A stretch of DNA of 64,000 nucleotides from assembly GCF_040819555.1 (NCBI RefSeq), contig NZ_CP161920.1, positions 1,046,001 to 1,110,000 on the forward strand. The letters are read 5' to 3'. Positions within the stretch are counted from its first letter, which is position 1; the number at the start of each line of letters is the position of its first letter. Shown here one piece after another: positions 9,510 to 18,582 of the stretch. Origin of the DNA: Nitratireductor sp. GISD-1A_MAKvit. Its GTDB lineage: Bacteria; Pseudomonadota; Alphaproteobacteria; Rhizobiales; Rhizobiaceae. The position numbers were made by a program, and so were the translations under genes. The notes under the pieces were generated by a model. It was given only the letters and a program-made list of their open reading frames with translations. It had not been told where the DNA came from and made no database searches.

Positions 9510-11136
9510 TCATTCCTTTTTTGCTCGCTCCCGAAAAATGCGCCGGATTACCTTGCCGGTGGTTGTCAGCGGCATTGATCGCACGAAGGTGATTTCGCGC
9601 GGATATTCATGCGCCGACAATCGTTCGCGCACCCATAATCGGATGTCTTCTTCCAGTTGCCTGGTCGGCTCAACGCCCTCCTGAAGAAGGATGTAGGCCT
9701 TCACGATCTCCGTTCTCAACGGATCGGGCTTGCCCACAGCTGCAGCGAGCGCCACTTCTGGATGTCCTGAAAGGCAGTCTTCGATCTCGGTCGGCCCGAT
9801 CCGGTATCCCGCCGATGTTATGAGATCGTCTTCGCGCCCAACGAAGCGAACATAATCGCGATCATCCCGGACACCCTGATCGCCTGTCAGCATCCAGTCT
9901 CCGATGAACTTTTCCCGGGTCGCCGCTTCATTCTCAAAATAGCCTAGGAACATGACAGGGTCGGGACGCAGAACGGCAATGTGGCCGGGCTCTCCAGTGC
10001 GTACGGGCCCTGCCTTCCCCGTCGATGATCGCAACGCGGTGTCCGGGCACCGGCAAGCCGATCGCTCCGGGCTCACCGACGTCGAGTTCATGGCATGAGG
10101 AAAGAACAAGATTGCACTCGGTCTGACCGTAGAATTCGTTGATGCTGAGCTTCAGCTCGCTGGCTGCCCACTCGAAGGTCTCCCGTCCCAGCGCTTCTCC
10201 CCCGGAGCCGATTGTGCGCAGTGCGAGGTCGAAATTCCGACCGATGTCGGGAACGGTCTTGAGCATGCGCAGCGCGGTTGGGGGGATGAATGCGTTACGA
10301 ACCTTCATTCTCTCCATCAGAAGAAGAGCGGCTTCGGGATCGAACTTTTCAAATCGCCCTGCGACGACCGGTGTTCCGAGATAAAGACCCGGCAAAAGGA
10401 CATTCAGGAGTCCGCCTGCCCAGGCCCAGTCTGCAGGTGTCCACAGCAGGTCTTGCTCTTTTGGCAGAAACTCATGGTGGAACTGCACGCCGGGCAGATG
10501 GCCCAGAAGGACCCGGTGGCCGTGCAGCGCACCCTTGGGCGGTCCGGTTGTTCCGGAGGTGAAAATCATCATCGCCGGGTCGTCCGGCTTCGTGCGGACC
10601 GCTTCGAACGGCCCGGAATTTTCCGCAATCAGGCGATGGAAATCCTCCACGTCCCCGTCTGCGCCGTCGACACAGATCAGGCGTTTCAGTGCTGGCAGTC
10701 TGTCTCTGAGCGGTGCGGTTTTCGCAAGCCCGGTGGCGTTGGTTATCACACAGGCGGCCCCGGAATTATGGAGCCGGTATTCAAGAGCTTCGCTTCCGAA
10801 GAGAAGCGCAAGCGGCACAGCGATCGCTCCGAGTTTGTAGACTGCCGCATGCGCGATGGCGGTCTCGAAGGATTGCGGCAGAAGAAGTGCCACGCGATCG
10901 CCTTGCCCGACACCGGCTCTGGTCAGCGCGGCGGCCAGAGCGTCGGATTTGTGGGCCAAATCACCATAGGTGAGTGTTTGCGCAGAACCATCGATTGCAT
11001 GGTCCAACAGTGCAATGCGTTGCGGATCACGCGCCGCCCATGCGTTCGAGATGGCAGTGCCGATGTTGAAATGATCGGGTATGCGCCAACGGAAACCGTC
11101 ATAGAGTTCCCGATAGGTGTCGCGCCGCTCAAGCAT
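9510..11136 (-). pseudogene. Acyl-CoA synthetase (AMP-forming), single-base frameshift
   Basis: Two overlapping minus-strand frames together give one complete AMP-binding acyl-CoA synthetase of about 540 residues. The first starts at the ATG at 11136 (MLERRDTYRELYDGFRW) and includes the P-loop-like motif TSGTTGPPKG and the EFYGQTE motif. The second resumes at about 10015 with TGEPGHIAVL and carries GDWMLTGD, the hinge and the catalytic-lysine region TTTGKVIRR. The join lies in a four-C run (10017-10020 on the plus strand); removing one base gives a continuous protein reading DGKAGPVRTGEPGH. It likely activates short- or medium-chain acids. Either a recent pseudogene or a homopolymer sequencing error; I favour error because four other genes show the same signature. 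Confidence 0.8.
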
Positions 11137-11276
11137 TTGCGTGAGCCATCCTCCCTGTTGCGCTGCGTTGGTCAATACGGTGCTACTCGAACGCAAACGA
11201 GGAAATGATGCAAGCAAAAGCGGGAGAGGGACAGAAGCTCGCCGGCAGGTTGGGAAGGGGGGATGACAGCTTCGGT

Positions 11277-11293
11277 AAATGGTGCCCCTGGCC
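11277..11293. repeat. Left attachment site (att), 17-bp copy of tRNA-Leu 3' end
   Basis: The 17 bases aaatggtgcccctggcc are identical to 23241-23257. They include the complement of the encoded CCA tail, the discriminator and the 3' acceptor strand of tRNA-Leu. The flanking bases differ on both sides, so the match ends exactly here. Confidence 0.88.
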
Positions 11294-11411
11294 TGCATTG
11301 TCCTACGATCTTAGCGTGTCTCATAGCATCTCATCTTACCAGACTTTCCAAAGGCTCGTGGATTTCGAGTCTCATTCAGTCTCACTCAGTTTCAACCTAG
11401 CATAGCGAGAA

Positions 11412-11436
11412 AGGTGGACTCCGGGGTGGGTTGTGA
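11412..11436. repeat. Putative integrase arm-type repeat, left end
   Basis: A 25-base stretch beginning aggtgga and ending ggggtgggttgtga is matched by a near copy at 23168-23192 near the other island end, differing mainly in four central bases. A shorter related copy (aggtgggttg) follows at 11438. Repeats inside the att ends of an island are typical arm-binding sites for tyrosine integrases. Function is inferred from position and similarity. Confidence 0.6.
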
Positions 11437-11471
11437 TAGGTGGGTTGGAGAACTCTGGAAAGGTGGATGCA

Positions 11472-12665
11472 ATGCGCTCACTCAACAGGCTAAGTGCCAT
11501 GGCGGTCAAGAACTTATCCAGCGGCAAGTATGCTGACGGAGGTGGATTGTGGGTGCACATACGAAATAACGGTAGCGGGAACTGGTTCTTCAGGTTCACC
11601 ATTCATGGAAGACGCCGGGAGATGGGGCTTGGGGCGATTGGCGAAGTCAGCCTTAAGGAAGCACGTGACGCTGCCGATGAGTGTCGCGCCGTACTGAGGT
11701 CTGGACGCGACCCGATCAAGGAAAGAGAGCGTGCACGGCGTGAAGCTGCCAAGAAGCAGCATCTTTTAGCTGACATTGCAGCGGACGCTTTCGAAGCTCG
11801 AAAGGCGGAGCTGAAAGATGATGGCGAGGCAGGTCGTTGGTTTACTCCGTTGGCCAAGCACATATTACCCAAGCTGGGAAAGGTGCCTGTTGAAGAGATC
11901 GATCAGCGGGACATACGCGATACCCTTGCGCCCATCTGGCACACAAAGGCCGACACCGCCCGCAAGGCGATGTATCGGTTGGAAATTTGCCTCAAGCACG
12001 CTGCTGCACTGGGATTGGAAGCCGACCTTCAAGCCTGTGAAAAGGCGCGCGCGCTATTGGGGAAGCAGCGCCACATCGTCAAGAGCATTCCGGCAATGCC
12101 TTGGCGACATGTTCCCGATTTTTACGAAACCTTGGGTGATGACAGCATCACGCACTTGGCTTTGCGATTGCTGATTTTGACAGGAGTTCGATCAGCCCCG
12201 ATCAGGCATATCCGTCAAGACCAAATTGATGAGGATGTATGGATCATACCTGCCGAGAACATGAAGGGGCGCAAGGACGCCACCGCTGAGTTCCGTGTTC
12301 CGCTGTCTTCTGAGGCGCTGGCGGTGATTGAGAAGGCGGAACGCTTCGAACGAAATGGCTTCCTATTCGCCAATCCTTTGAAAGGCGTCATCAGCGATAT
12401 GGCGATGAGCCAACACATGAAGCGGGCGGGACTAGAATACAGGCCGCATGGTTTCAGGTCGTCTTTGCGTGACTGGTTGGCAGAAGAAACCGATGCACCT
12501 CACGAGGTGGCGGAAGCCATGCTTGGGCACACGACCGGCTCCCGTGTGGTGCGAGCTTATCGGCGCACTGACTTTTTAGAGAAGCGGCGAGTCCTGCTTG
12601 AGCATTGGGCAGAGCACGTAACAAGCCGCGTTGGGAAAAAATACCGGAAAAGAGTACGTCTTTAG
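11472..12665 (+). CDS. P4-type tyrosine recombinase (island integrase)
   Basis: A 397-residue integrase. The N-terminal arm-binding domain (DUF4102 type) contains the usual motif GKYADGGGLW; a core-binding domain follows at about 95-190. In the catalytic domain the R-H-R-H-Y set is complete: R240 (TGVR), H326 and R329 (HGFR), H353 (MLGH) and nucleophile Y363 (AYRR). I chose the ATG at 11472 because its protein begins like other P4 integrases (MRSLNRLSA); a GTG at 11433 is in frame but overlaps a repeat. It would catalyse insertion into and excision from tRNA-Leu between the two 17-bp sites. The gene reads inward from the end far from the intact tRNA. Confidence 0.93.
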   Translation: MRSLNRLSAMAVKNLSSGKYADGGGLWVHIRNNGSGNWFFRFTIHGRRREMGLGAIGEVSLKEARDAADECRAVLRSGRDPIKERERARREAAKKQHLLADIAADAFEARKAELKDDGEAGRWFTPLAKHILPKLGKVPVEEIDQRDIRDTLAPIWHTKADTARKAMYRLEICLKHAAALGLEADLQACEKARALLGKQRHIVKSIPAMPWRHVPDFYETLGDDSITHLALRLLILTGVRSAPIRHIRQDQIDEDVWIIPAENMKGRKDATAEFRVPLSSEALAVIEKAERFERNGFLFANPLKGVISDMAMSQHMKRAGLEYRPHGFRSSLRDWLAEETDAPHEVAEAMLGHTTGSRVVRAYRRTDFLEKRRVLLEHWAEHVTSRVGKKYRKRVRL

Positions 12666-12920
12666 CTGGACAATCATTTGCCGGCGAAATTGCTGCAGAA
12701 CCACCTAAAATTGCCAATTCTTCTCAATGTTTAGACGTGAACGAAGATTTTTTTTCAAAATCGTATAAGTGATTGAAAATAGTCGATTAAAAATTCTTCA
12801 AAGCTGATTCTTTCCATCGCTCTCTGGCCTCAAGTGGCCAAAACAGCTTCGATTCCGCCGATTCTGAAAACAGCCAAACGTATAGAGAGATACACCAGCT
12901 ACAGAAAGCAGGAGAAAATT

Positions 12921-13163
12921 ATGAAACCGACAAAACTTCTAACAGTACGCGAAGTGGCTGACATGTTCAGCGTAGCGGTATCATCAGTTTGGCGATGGGT
13001 GAAGGAAGGCGTTTTACCTGAGCCAATCAAGATCGGCAGTCGCACAAGATGGCTTGAAGATGAACTCCTCATCGTCATCGACCAGCGAAGGGCTGTTCGC
13101 AAAAAGCCCTCATCGGCGAAGAAGCGGTTGCGCGTGCGCTTGAACGAAGGAGGTGTGCGATGA
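12921..13163 (+). CDS. AlpA-family helix-turn-helix regulator / excisionase-like
   Basis: An 80-residue protein with a winged helix-turn-helix of the AlpA/MerR-like type (LLTVREVADMFSV followed by SSVWRWVKEGVLPEPIKIG). Such proteins commonly control integrase expression or act as recombination directionality factors on P4-like islands. The start at 12921 has a strong ribosome site (CAGGAGAAA); an in-frame upstream GTG/TTG extension has none. The stop overlaps the next gene by four bases (ATGA), so the two are translationally coupled. Confidence 0.8.
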   Translation: MKPTKLLTVREVADMFSVAVSSVWRWVKEGVLPEPIKIGSRTRWLEDELLIVIDQRRAVRKKPSSAKKRLRVRLNEGGVR

Positions 13164-14353
13164 CCAACAACAAGCGACCAACGCAAGTGGCAAGTTCCAT
13201 GGCAAACTCGATCGGTTTCGAAATACCTGGCGTGGGCTTTTTCAGGCCCACCTTCGACCTAGTGGTCATCTTGGTGAACGAGGAGAAGTCGGTCCTGAGA
13301 GAAAGGCTTCCGATTTCCGAACTGGAGCAAGCAGCGTACTCTTTCCGTTTAGAAAGAGTGAGAGGAAAGTATGGCTGGACCCGATTGAAGGCAGTTTGCT
13401 TGCCCGATGGACGATTGTTGAAATTGCTCAAGGATCATGAAGAGTGCCTCGGTGAGTATCGAGTCACACGGGTTGAAATTTCTGCTGATCATTACGACTG
13501 CGACAACAACGTAGAACGAGCGAAAGAAAAGCGGAACGCGCTTGTTAGGACTGTTGGAAAGCGAAATCATCAACGCGGTTTTTTACAAGCCGTCGATTGC
13601 GACAGTGAAGGTAAATACCTTCCGCCAGAAAAGCTTGAAAGCCGCGGGCTCATTGATCGTGATTTCACCTTGTACAGCGAGGAGAAAGACGCCGATCTCA
13701 ATTTGAAAATTTATGTTAGACGAGAAAAGCTCGCCAATGGTGCTCATGGCAATATTGGCTGTCGGGTCGAGTTCGTTTTGAATGGGAACCGTCCGGCAAA
13801 GCGCCACTTGGGTGGAGATCGGCTAGATGATCTTCTCAATGCAGACTTGCATGAATTTTTTCGGCAAAATCTGATTGTTTGGAAAGTGGACTTTGTCCGC
13901 TTGGGCAATTTGCTCAATCCACGACTTAACGCGTCATCGGCCAGAAGCTCCGACAGATCATCTGCAAGCACTTCGAAAAATGGAGCGCGGATCAGGCAGT
14001 TGATGAATGACCCCACATATCAGGCACAGCGGTCTGCATATCTCGTCATCTTTGTATTGGATAGTTTGGGCCGAACCAAGCCACCGCTCTGTGATGAGGA
14101 AATACTCAAAACATCACCCGCGCACATCAGGGCTGTTCTCAGGTGGTTTTTTGGAGGGCCGGATGATCAACCACTAGATACTTTGATAAAGAAGCGTTGG
14201 AAACATAGACCCACGGCACGTACTCCCAAACGGGTCCTGAGAAAATGGGAAGATTATCGAGATAGGGCCCGTCATAGAACGGGACCGAACAAATACGGCG
14301 CAGTGAACATGCGATCCATCGACAAATGCTTCGTGTCGGTACCGCTAAAGTGA
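13160..14353 (+). CDS. Island protein of unknown function
   Basis: A 397-residue soluble protein I do not recognise. Its start overlaps the AlpA-like gene by four bases and is preceded by GAAGGAGG, so expression is secure. The first 90 residues contain IPGVGFFRPTFDLVV and a segment ending VTRVEISADHY that vaguely recalls the beta-strand core of rolling-circle replication initiators, but I see no clear catalytic His-x-His or Tyr motif and do not assign that function. The C-terminal third is basic (KKRWKHRPTARTPKR), suggesting nucleic-acid binding. Codon use and AT content match the rest of the island. Replication of an excised island is one possible job; this is speculation. Confidence 0.7.
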   Translation: MTNNKRPTQVASSMANSIGFEIPGVGFFRPTFDLVVILVNEEKSVLRERLPISELEQAAYSFRLERVRGKYGWTRLKAVCLPDGRLLKLLKDHEECLGEYRVTRVEISADHYDCDNNVERAKEKRNALVRTVGKRNHQRGFLQAVDCDSEGKYLPPEKLESRGLIDRDFTLYSEEKDADLNLKIYVRREKLANGAHGNIGCRVEFVLNGNRPAKRHLGGDRLDDLLNADLHEFFRQNLIVWKVDFVRLGNLLNPRLNASSARSSDRSSASTSKNGARIRQLMNDPTYQAQRSAYLVIFVLDSLGRTKPPLCDEEILKTSPAHIRAVLRWFFGGPDDQPLDTLIKKRWKHRPTARTPKRVLRKWEDYRDRARHRTGPNKYGAVNMRSIDKCFVSVPLK

Positions 14354-14405
14354 ATACACAGCGACGCAAGAATGGCTCGCATCGTTACCTTGCCCTGTTG
14401 ATGGA

Positions 14406-14431
14406 GGGGCCTTCCCACGCCAGAAGGCCCC
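14406..14431 (+). terminator. Stem-loop after the unknown island gene
   Basis: A 9-bp perfect stem GGGGCCTTC / GAAGGCCCC with an eight-base loop lies 53 bases after the stop codon at 14353. The following bases (GCTTTCACC) contain only a short T-run, so termination strength is uncertain. Confidence 0.6.
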
Positions 14432-14764
14432 GCTTTCACCCTAATAGTCTTACACCATTACCTACGCCCACAAATTCCCTAATAGAATCAAAGGAACTAA
14501 CTGAGAAAAGACCACAATCAACCATAGCGAAGAACGATTATCCTACGTTCCCCGTTAGGGTTATCTCTCATGTAGGAAATCAGTGAATTCTCCATCCAGG
14601 ATAGAAAAACTTCCACGTAAATGGGAAAGTGTCTTACGGGCCTATGATCGCAAGGAACCAGGAAACGACAAAGCAGTCGCCTCGCAACAGTGATACATGC
14701 AGCCAGATCGGCCATCCTCTTGCCGAATGATGGCTATGTAATTTTCTACCCGTAGAAGCCTTCC

Positions 14765-15240
14765 GCTATGTTCCTTGGAAAAGGCTGGGTAAGGAACAGC
14801 GCTCCCTTCTTGGGCATGGGGCAGTGCGAAGGGCGCGGAGTGTAGTGAGAACTGCGACATTTGCTCAGACACGCGCGATTTACCTTGTCAGGTGTATCGG
14901 AGCCTCCGAGGAGCCGAATGCCCGTCAGTGGGCACGACAGGCTTTTAATGGGCGCTACTGACCCAATTGCCCTCCCTGATCCGGTATGCATGGACCAGAG
15001 GGAGGGTAGATTCGGGCATAGAGGGAGTTGTTTGGCTGGGTGCCTCACTCTCTTGGCTTACGACGAATTTTCTACTTCTTCATGGTGCACTAGACGATTT
15101 TGAACGGCCATCTGGGCCTTGCTTCTGTGATTGACTGGGTGGGGCCGACAGCGGGGCTGCTGCTTTCGAAAACAAGCCCGGCGAAGCGCTCACTCGCACT
15201 CAATTGCAGGGTGGGCGATTTCGGCCCACAGCTGCCGTTT
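14765..15240 (+). ncRNA. Hairpin-rich segment upstream of drt3a, candidate structured RNA
   Basis: The kilobase 14354-15352 has no convincing gene. Within it I see a chain of stems: GTTCCTT/AAGGAAC (14770-14797), GCG-CCCTTC/GAAGGG-CGC (14799-14836), TGCCC/GGGCA (14919-14934), CCCTCCCT/AGGGAGGG (14970-15006), AGAGgGAG/CTCaCTCT (15020-15051) and GCAG-GTGGGC/GCCCAC-CTGC (15206-15235). The loop GTCAGT of the third stem is exactly complementary to ACTGAC at 14957-14962, a pseudoknot-type pairing. The density of stems is more than I would expect by chance, but I could not calculate folding energies. Strand is assumed from the downstream operon. It may be an RNA of the RT system, a leader, or remnants of another element. 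Confidence 0.4.
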
Positions 15241-15352
15241 AGCTGCGGCGGATCGAATGACTGCTATGGCGTTCCAGTTCTGCCCTGACCATTGCCTTCG
15301 GACTTTTCCCCAAGGTTAAGCGTTACTTGGTTGCAACCCGCTCAATTATGAG

Positions 15353-15854
15353 GTGTGCTTCAGTGATAAGGCGTTCATCAGGGCTACATACTACGTGTTT
15401 GATCAATCATTTTCCCCACAAAACCTAAGAAAAATTACAGAGATCGAAAACAGGCGAGGCTCAAACAAGAGCCTCGAGTTTTTTCCTTCCGTTATGGTTG
15501 CCACGGAAGAGCTAAAAGATTGCATAAGAGCGACCAAACAGTTCCGAGCCACTCACAAACACAAATATTCGGCAGCTGATCAAGCAATTTTTGACGCACT
15601 CAAAGAAGATCGTGAAAATGCTAGGAAAGCAAGGGATCAAGAGTTGCTTTCATGTTTAGCGAACGTCTCGGATGAAATATCAAAGAAGAGCTTTAGGATT
15701 AGCATACGCAGAGTGGGAGGCCCCAGTGGAAAGCCTGTCTATGTCGTTCCTGAAACTCCCGTAAATGCCTATGCGCAGAGCTACTACGCAATCAAAAAAA
15801 TCGCCAACAACATCTCCGGAATCTATAAGGTAAGGCAAGCGAATAGAAATCAAA
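15353..15854 (+). pseudogene. drt3a: Drt3a reverse transcriptase, 5' part, interrupted by IS3
   Basis: The N-terminal 167 codons of an unusual-group reverse transcriptase of the DRT type 3 A-subunit kind, cut by an IS3-family element after base 15854. The first possible start is GTG at 15353; a GTG at 15395 (giving MFDQSFSPQNLRKI) is more likely because related proteins begin at this motif and AGGG lies 11 bases upstream. Joining base 15854 to 17180, after removing the element and one AAA duplication, restores a single frame reading QANRNQ-I-VTQLSDC. This part holds the N-terminal region of the RT fold, including RRVGGPSGKPVYVVP. As it stands no full-length protein can be made. Confidence 0.8.
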
Positions 15855-15893
15855 TGAACCGCCCCGGGTTTGCCGGAGGCCTTCTGGTTTAAG

Positions 15894-16799
15894 TTATGCC
15901 GCGATGGCCGGTTCTTCCAGCATGGCGTAGTAGCGCTCCTCGGCTTCGGCCGGCGGGATGTTGCCGATGGGCTCCAGCAGCCGGCGGTTGTTGAACCAGT
16001 CGACCCAGGTCAGCGTGGCGAACTCGACGGCCTCGAAGCTTCGCCATGGCCCGCGCCGATGGATGACCTCGGCCTTGTAGAGGCCGTTGATCGTCTCGGC
16101 CAGCGCGTTGTCGTAGCTGTCGCCGACACTGCCCACAGACGGTTCGATGCCGGCTTCGGCGAGACGCTCGGTATAGCGGATGCTGACATATTGCGATCCG
16201 CGGTCCGAATGATGAACCAGACCACCGCGATGAACGGGGCGGCGTTCGTGCAAGGCCTGTTCGAGAGCGTCGAGCACAAAGCTCGCATGGGCGGTCCTGC
16301 TCACCCGCCAGCCGACGATACGACGGGCGTAGGCGTCGATGACGAAGGCCACGTAAACGAAGCCCGACCAGGTGCTGACATAGGTGAAATCCGAGAGCCA
16401 GAGCATGTTCGGGGCCGGCGCGTGGAAGACCCGGTTCACGCGGTCAAGCGGGCACGGCGCGGCCTTGTCCTGCACCGTGGTGCGGATCGGCTTGCCACGA
16501 ATGACGCCGTGAAGGCCGAGGTCGGCCATCAACCGCTCGACCGTGCAGCGCGCGACATCAAAGCCCTCGCGCAGCATCTGCCGCCAGACCTTCCTCGCGC
16601 CGTAGACCTCGAAGTTCTCGGCGAAGACGCGTTCGATCGCCGGTTTGAGCTCCAGGTCCCGCTTCGCCCGCGCCGACAGCTTCGCGGGATCAGTGCGCTT
16701 GGCGACATGATCGTGATAGGTCGATGGGGCGATCGGCAGCACCTTGCAGATCGGCTCGACCCCATGCGCCTCGCGGTGATCGTCGATGAACGCGATCAT
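15894..16799 (-). CDS. IS3-family transposase OrfB (DDE integrase core)
   Basis: A 301-residue transposase with an N-terminal HTH_21 region (APSTYHDH) and an rve integrase core. The DDE triad is visible: D in WLSDFTYV, D in [12 protein letters not shown], and E in [16 protein letters not shown]. Its ATG overlaps the OrfA stop as ATGA; in IS3 elements the active enzyme is usually an OrfAB fusion made by minus-one frameshifting near this overlap, or here possibly by coupled translation. The reading frame is intact, so the element should be able to move. Confidence 0.95.
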   Translation of the reverse strand: MIAFIDDHREAHGVEPICKVLPIAPSTYHDHVAKRTDPAKLSARAKRDLELKPAIERVFAENFEVYGARKVWRQMLREGFDVARCTVERLMADLGLHGVIRGKPIRTTVQDKAAPCPLDRVNRVFHAPAPNMLWLSDFTYVSTWSGFVYVAFVIDAYARRIVGWRVSRTAHASFVLDALEQALHERRPVHRGGLVHHSDRGSQYVSIRYTERLAEAGIEPSVGSVGDSYDNALAETINGLYKAEVIHRRGPWRSFEAVEFATLTWVDWFNNRRLLEPIGNIPPAEAEERYYAMLEEPAIAA

Positions 16800-17125
16800 C
16801 GTTTGAATGGGCGGTCGAGCTCCGCCTGGGCAAAATAAGCGCTAGCCTTGCGCAGGATCTCATTGGCCTGTCGGAGTTCGCGGTTCTCCCGCTCAAGAGC
16901 CTTTATCTTCTCGGCCGTGTCCGTCGGCAAGCCGGCCCTCTTGCCGGTATCGATCTCGGCCCTCTTTACCCAATCCAGCAGAGTGTGCGCCGAGCAGCCG
17001 ATCTTTGCCGCTATCGACTGGCAGGCGGTCCAGCGCGAAGAATGATCAGCCTCGTGATCGAATACCAACCGCACCGCACGCTCGCGCACCTCAGGGGAAA
17101 ACTTGTTCGTCGTTTTGCTCGTCAT
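16796..17125 (-). CDS. IS3-family transposase OrfA (helix-turn-helix)
   Basis: A 109-residue DNA-binding subunit with the HTH_Tnp_1 domain ([16 protein letters not shown] and [21 protein letters not shown]) and a C-terminal leucine-zipper-like helix ([17 protein letters not shown]). It recognises the inverted repeats and dimerises with OrfB. It ends at 16796 within the ATGA overlap with OrfB. Confidence 0.95.
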   Translation of the reverse strand: MTSKTTNKFSPEVRERAVRLVFDHEADHSSRWTACQSIAAKIGCSAHTLLDWVKRAEIDTGKRAGLPTDTAEKIKALERENRELRQANEILRKASAYFAQAELDRPFKR

Positions 17126-17179
17126 GGCTCCATCCTATTGGGAAGTTGGAGCCTCCGGCAAACCCGGGGCGGTTCAAAA

Positions 17180-18081
17180 TTGTAACGCAACTGAGCGACT
17201 GTTTAAGTGACGGATTTCCGTACCACGTGGTCAAACTGGACGTGCAAGAGTTCTATGAGTCGATTGACCACTCTATTTTGCTTACCAAGCTGAAGTCTGA
17301 TCAACTCCTAAGCGCAACGACAATGCGTTTGATCGAACGCCTTCTTTGGGACTATGCCACGGTTGCTGGAACACCTGGGAGGGGTTTGCCACGTGGCGTA
17401 GGCCTCAGCGCCATCCTGTCAGAACTATACATGCGGGATTTTGATGACCGCATATCGACACTCGAAGACGTCACTTTCTATGCGCGTTATGTTGACGACA
17501 TCATTGTACTTTTTGCACCTACGAAAGGTTCTACTATCGAAGGCTATCGTAAGAAAGCAGTCGAGGAGCTCAGGCGAAAAAGGCTGATCGTAAACTCTAC
17601 AAAATCAAGGGAAGCTCCGCCAGATACGGAGCTGACATATTTGGGTTACGAGTTTCGAGAGGTGCTTCGTACCTCTTGTAAGGTCTTAATGAGCGACGCA
17701 AAATTCCAAAAGTACAAAAGCAGGCTCGACGCGAGTTTCACAAGGTATGATCGGCAGCGGGCAAAAAATCCTAAGAAAGCCTATAGGTTGCTCGTAAAGC
17801 GGGTGCAGTACCTCACGGGTAACACGCAGCTAACGCATAGCAAACAAAACGCCTTTGTCGGAATCTACTTCAGCAATCCACACTTCACAGACTTGTCACA
17901 GCTTAAAAGACTAGATGATGCGCTCGATACGCATATTCGAAAGCAAACACACAGTGCAAGTTTAAGAGCCAAGCTTCAACAGTACTCATTTCAAAAAGGC
18001 TACTCTGAAAAAATATTCCGCCGGTTTCATCGGAAAGATGAATTTGAAGAGATAACAAAGGCTTGGAAGTATGGCCAATAA
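17180..18081 (+). pseudogene. drt3a: Drt3a reverse transcriptase, 3' part with catalytic domain
   Basis: The C-terminal 300 codons of the interrupted RT. In the reconstructed protein (467 residues from 15353, 453 from 15395) the first catalytic aspartate is D188 in VVKLDVQEFYESID, and the YVDD box is at 271-274 (RYVDDIIVLF). GLPRGVGLSAILSELYMRDFD is the family's RT motif B region. All catalytic residues are present, so only the IS3 insertion prevents function. A C-terminal helical region follows (residues about 340-467). The gene stops at 18081, 11 bases inside the start of drt3b, so the two RTs are translationally coupled. Some local in-frame starts exist, but no convincing one would yield an active fragment. 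Confidence 0.85.
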
Positions 18082-18553
18082 ACGCTCAATCCCGGCAAAC
18101 TATAGCTACCACAGGCCGATACTCTCTGACGTTCATCCATTCGAAGTTCCACCGACTTTCGGCAACGGTGGTTTCTTTGACTTTGTTACCAAGTACGATG
18201 TGAGACTCGAGCAAAGAGGGCGGGATACATATGTCGTTTGGAAGTGCCCGGATGATCGATTGGATGTGGTCATTCAACTACTATTCAAAAGCTGCCGAAA
18301 GCATCCGTTGGCTTCACCGCCAGCGAAACGAGACCGGAGAACCATCGAGAACCCAACGCAAAGTACTCTTCTCCGAGACGGAAAAACAATACCAAAGAGA
18401 GAATGGAAGCTTTCGGAGCATGCTATGCGGACGAAGCCTTATGGCTTTGATATCGCGCATAAAGAGCGCGAGTTCCGCAGGCTGTCTGTAATACATCCGA
18501 GGAATCAGCTGGCTGTCGCGCACTTTTACAATCTGAATAGCGCCAACATTATC
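18071..18553 (+). pseudogene. drt3b: Drt3b reverse transcriptase, 5' part, interrupted by IS66
   Basis: The N-terminal 161 codons of the second RT of the DRT type 3 pair. The ATG at 18071 overlaps the end of drt3a by 11 bases. The N-terminus contains SDVHPFEVPPTFGNGGFFDF, with acidic residue E25 in a motif I recall as conserved in Drt3b. The gene is cut after ATC at 18553 by an IS66 element; rejoining to 21049 after removing the element and one ACATTATC copy gives SANII-YYAGLSEFS in frame. The first RT motifs (IIYYAG region) thus straddle the insertion point, so the fragment alone cannot be an RT. Confidence 0.82.
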
Positions 18554-18582
18554 GTAAGCGTTGTCAGCGGCTCACAGGAGTT

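Larger units (their letters stand above)
15855..17176. mobile_element. IS3-family insertion sequence (probable IS51 group), 1322 bp
   Basis: The ends are perfect 26-bp inverted repeats beginning TGAACCGCCCCGGG at 15855-15880 and 17151-17176. The three bases AAA flank both ends (15852-15854 and 17177-17179), a 3-bp target duplication typical of several IS3 groups. It encodes overlapping orfA and orfB on the minus strand, opposite to the interrupted drt3a. The element is intact and much more GC-rich than the surrounding gene, so insertion looks recent. Confidence 0.95.

Noticed and set aside
9934..10109. Possible programmed frameshifting in the acyl-CoA synthetase gene
   Set aside because: No slippery heptamer or downstream structure is evident, and the same extra-base pattern occurs in four unrelated genes.
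14518..15103. Several open frames of 60-100 codons on both strands in the gene-free part of the island
   Set aside because: They overlap each other, lack ribosome sites and look compositionally random; the repeated hairpins explain the region better as non-coding.
15353..18081. drt3a as a group II intron or retron reverse transcriptase
   Set aside because: There is no maturase or intron structure, the YVDD context and coupling to a second, larger RT fit the DRT3 pair, and no msr-msd-like repeat precedes it.
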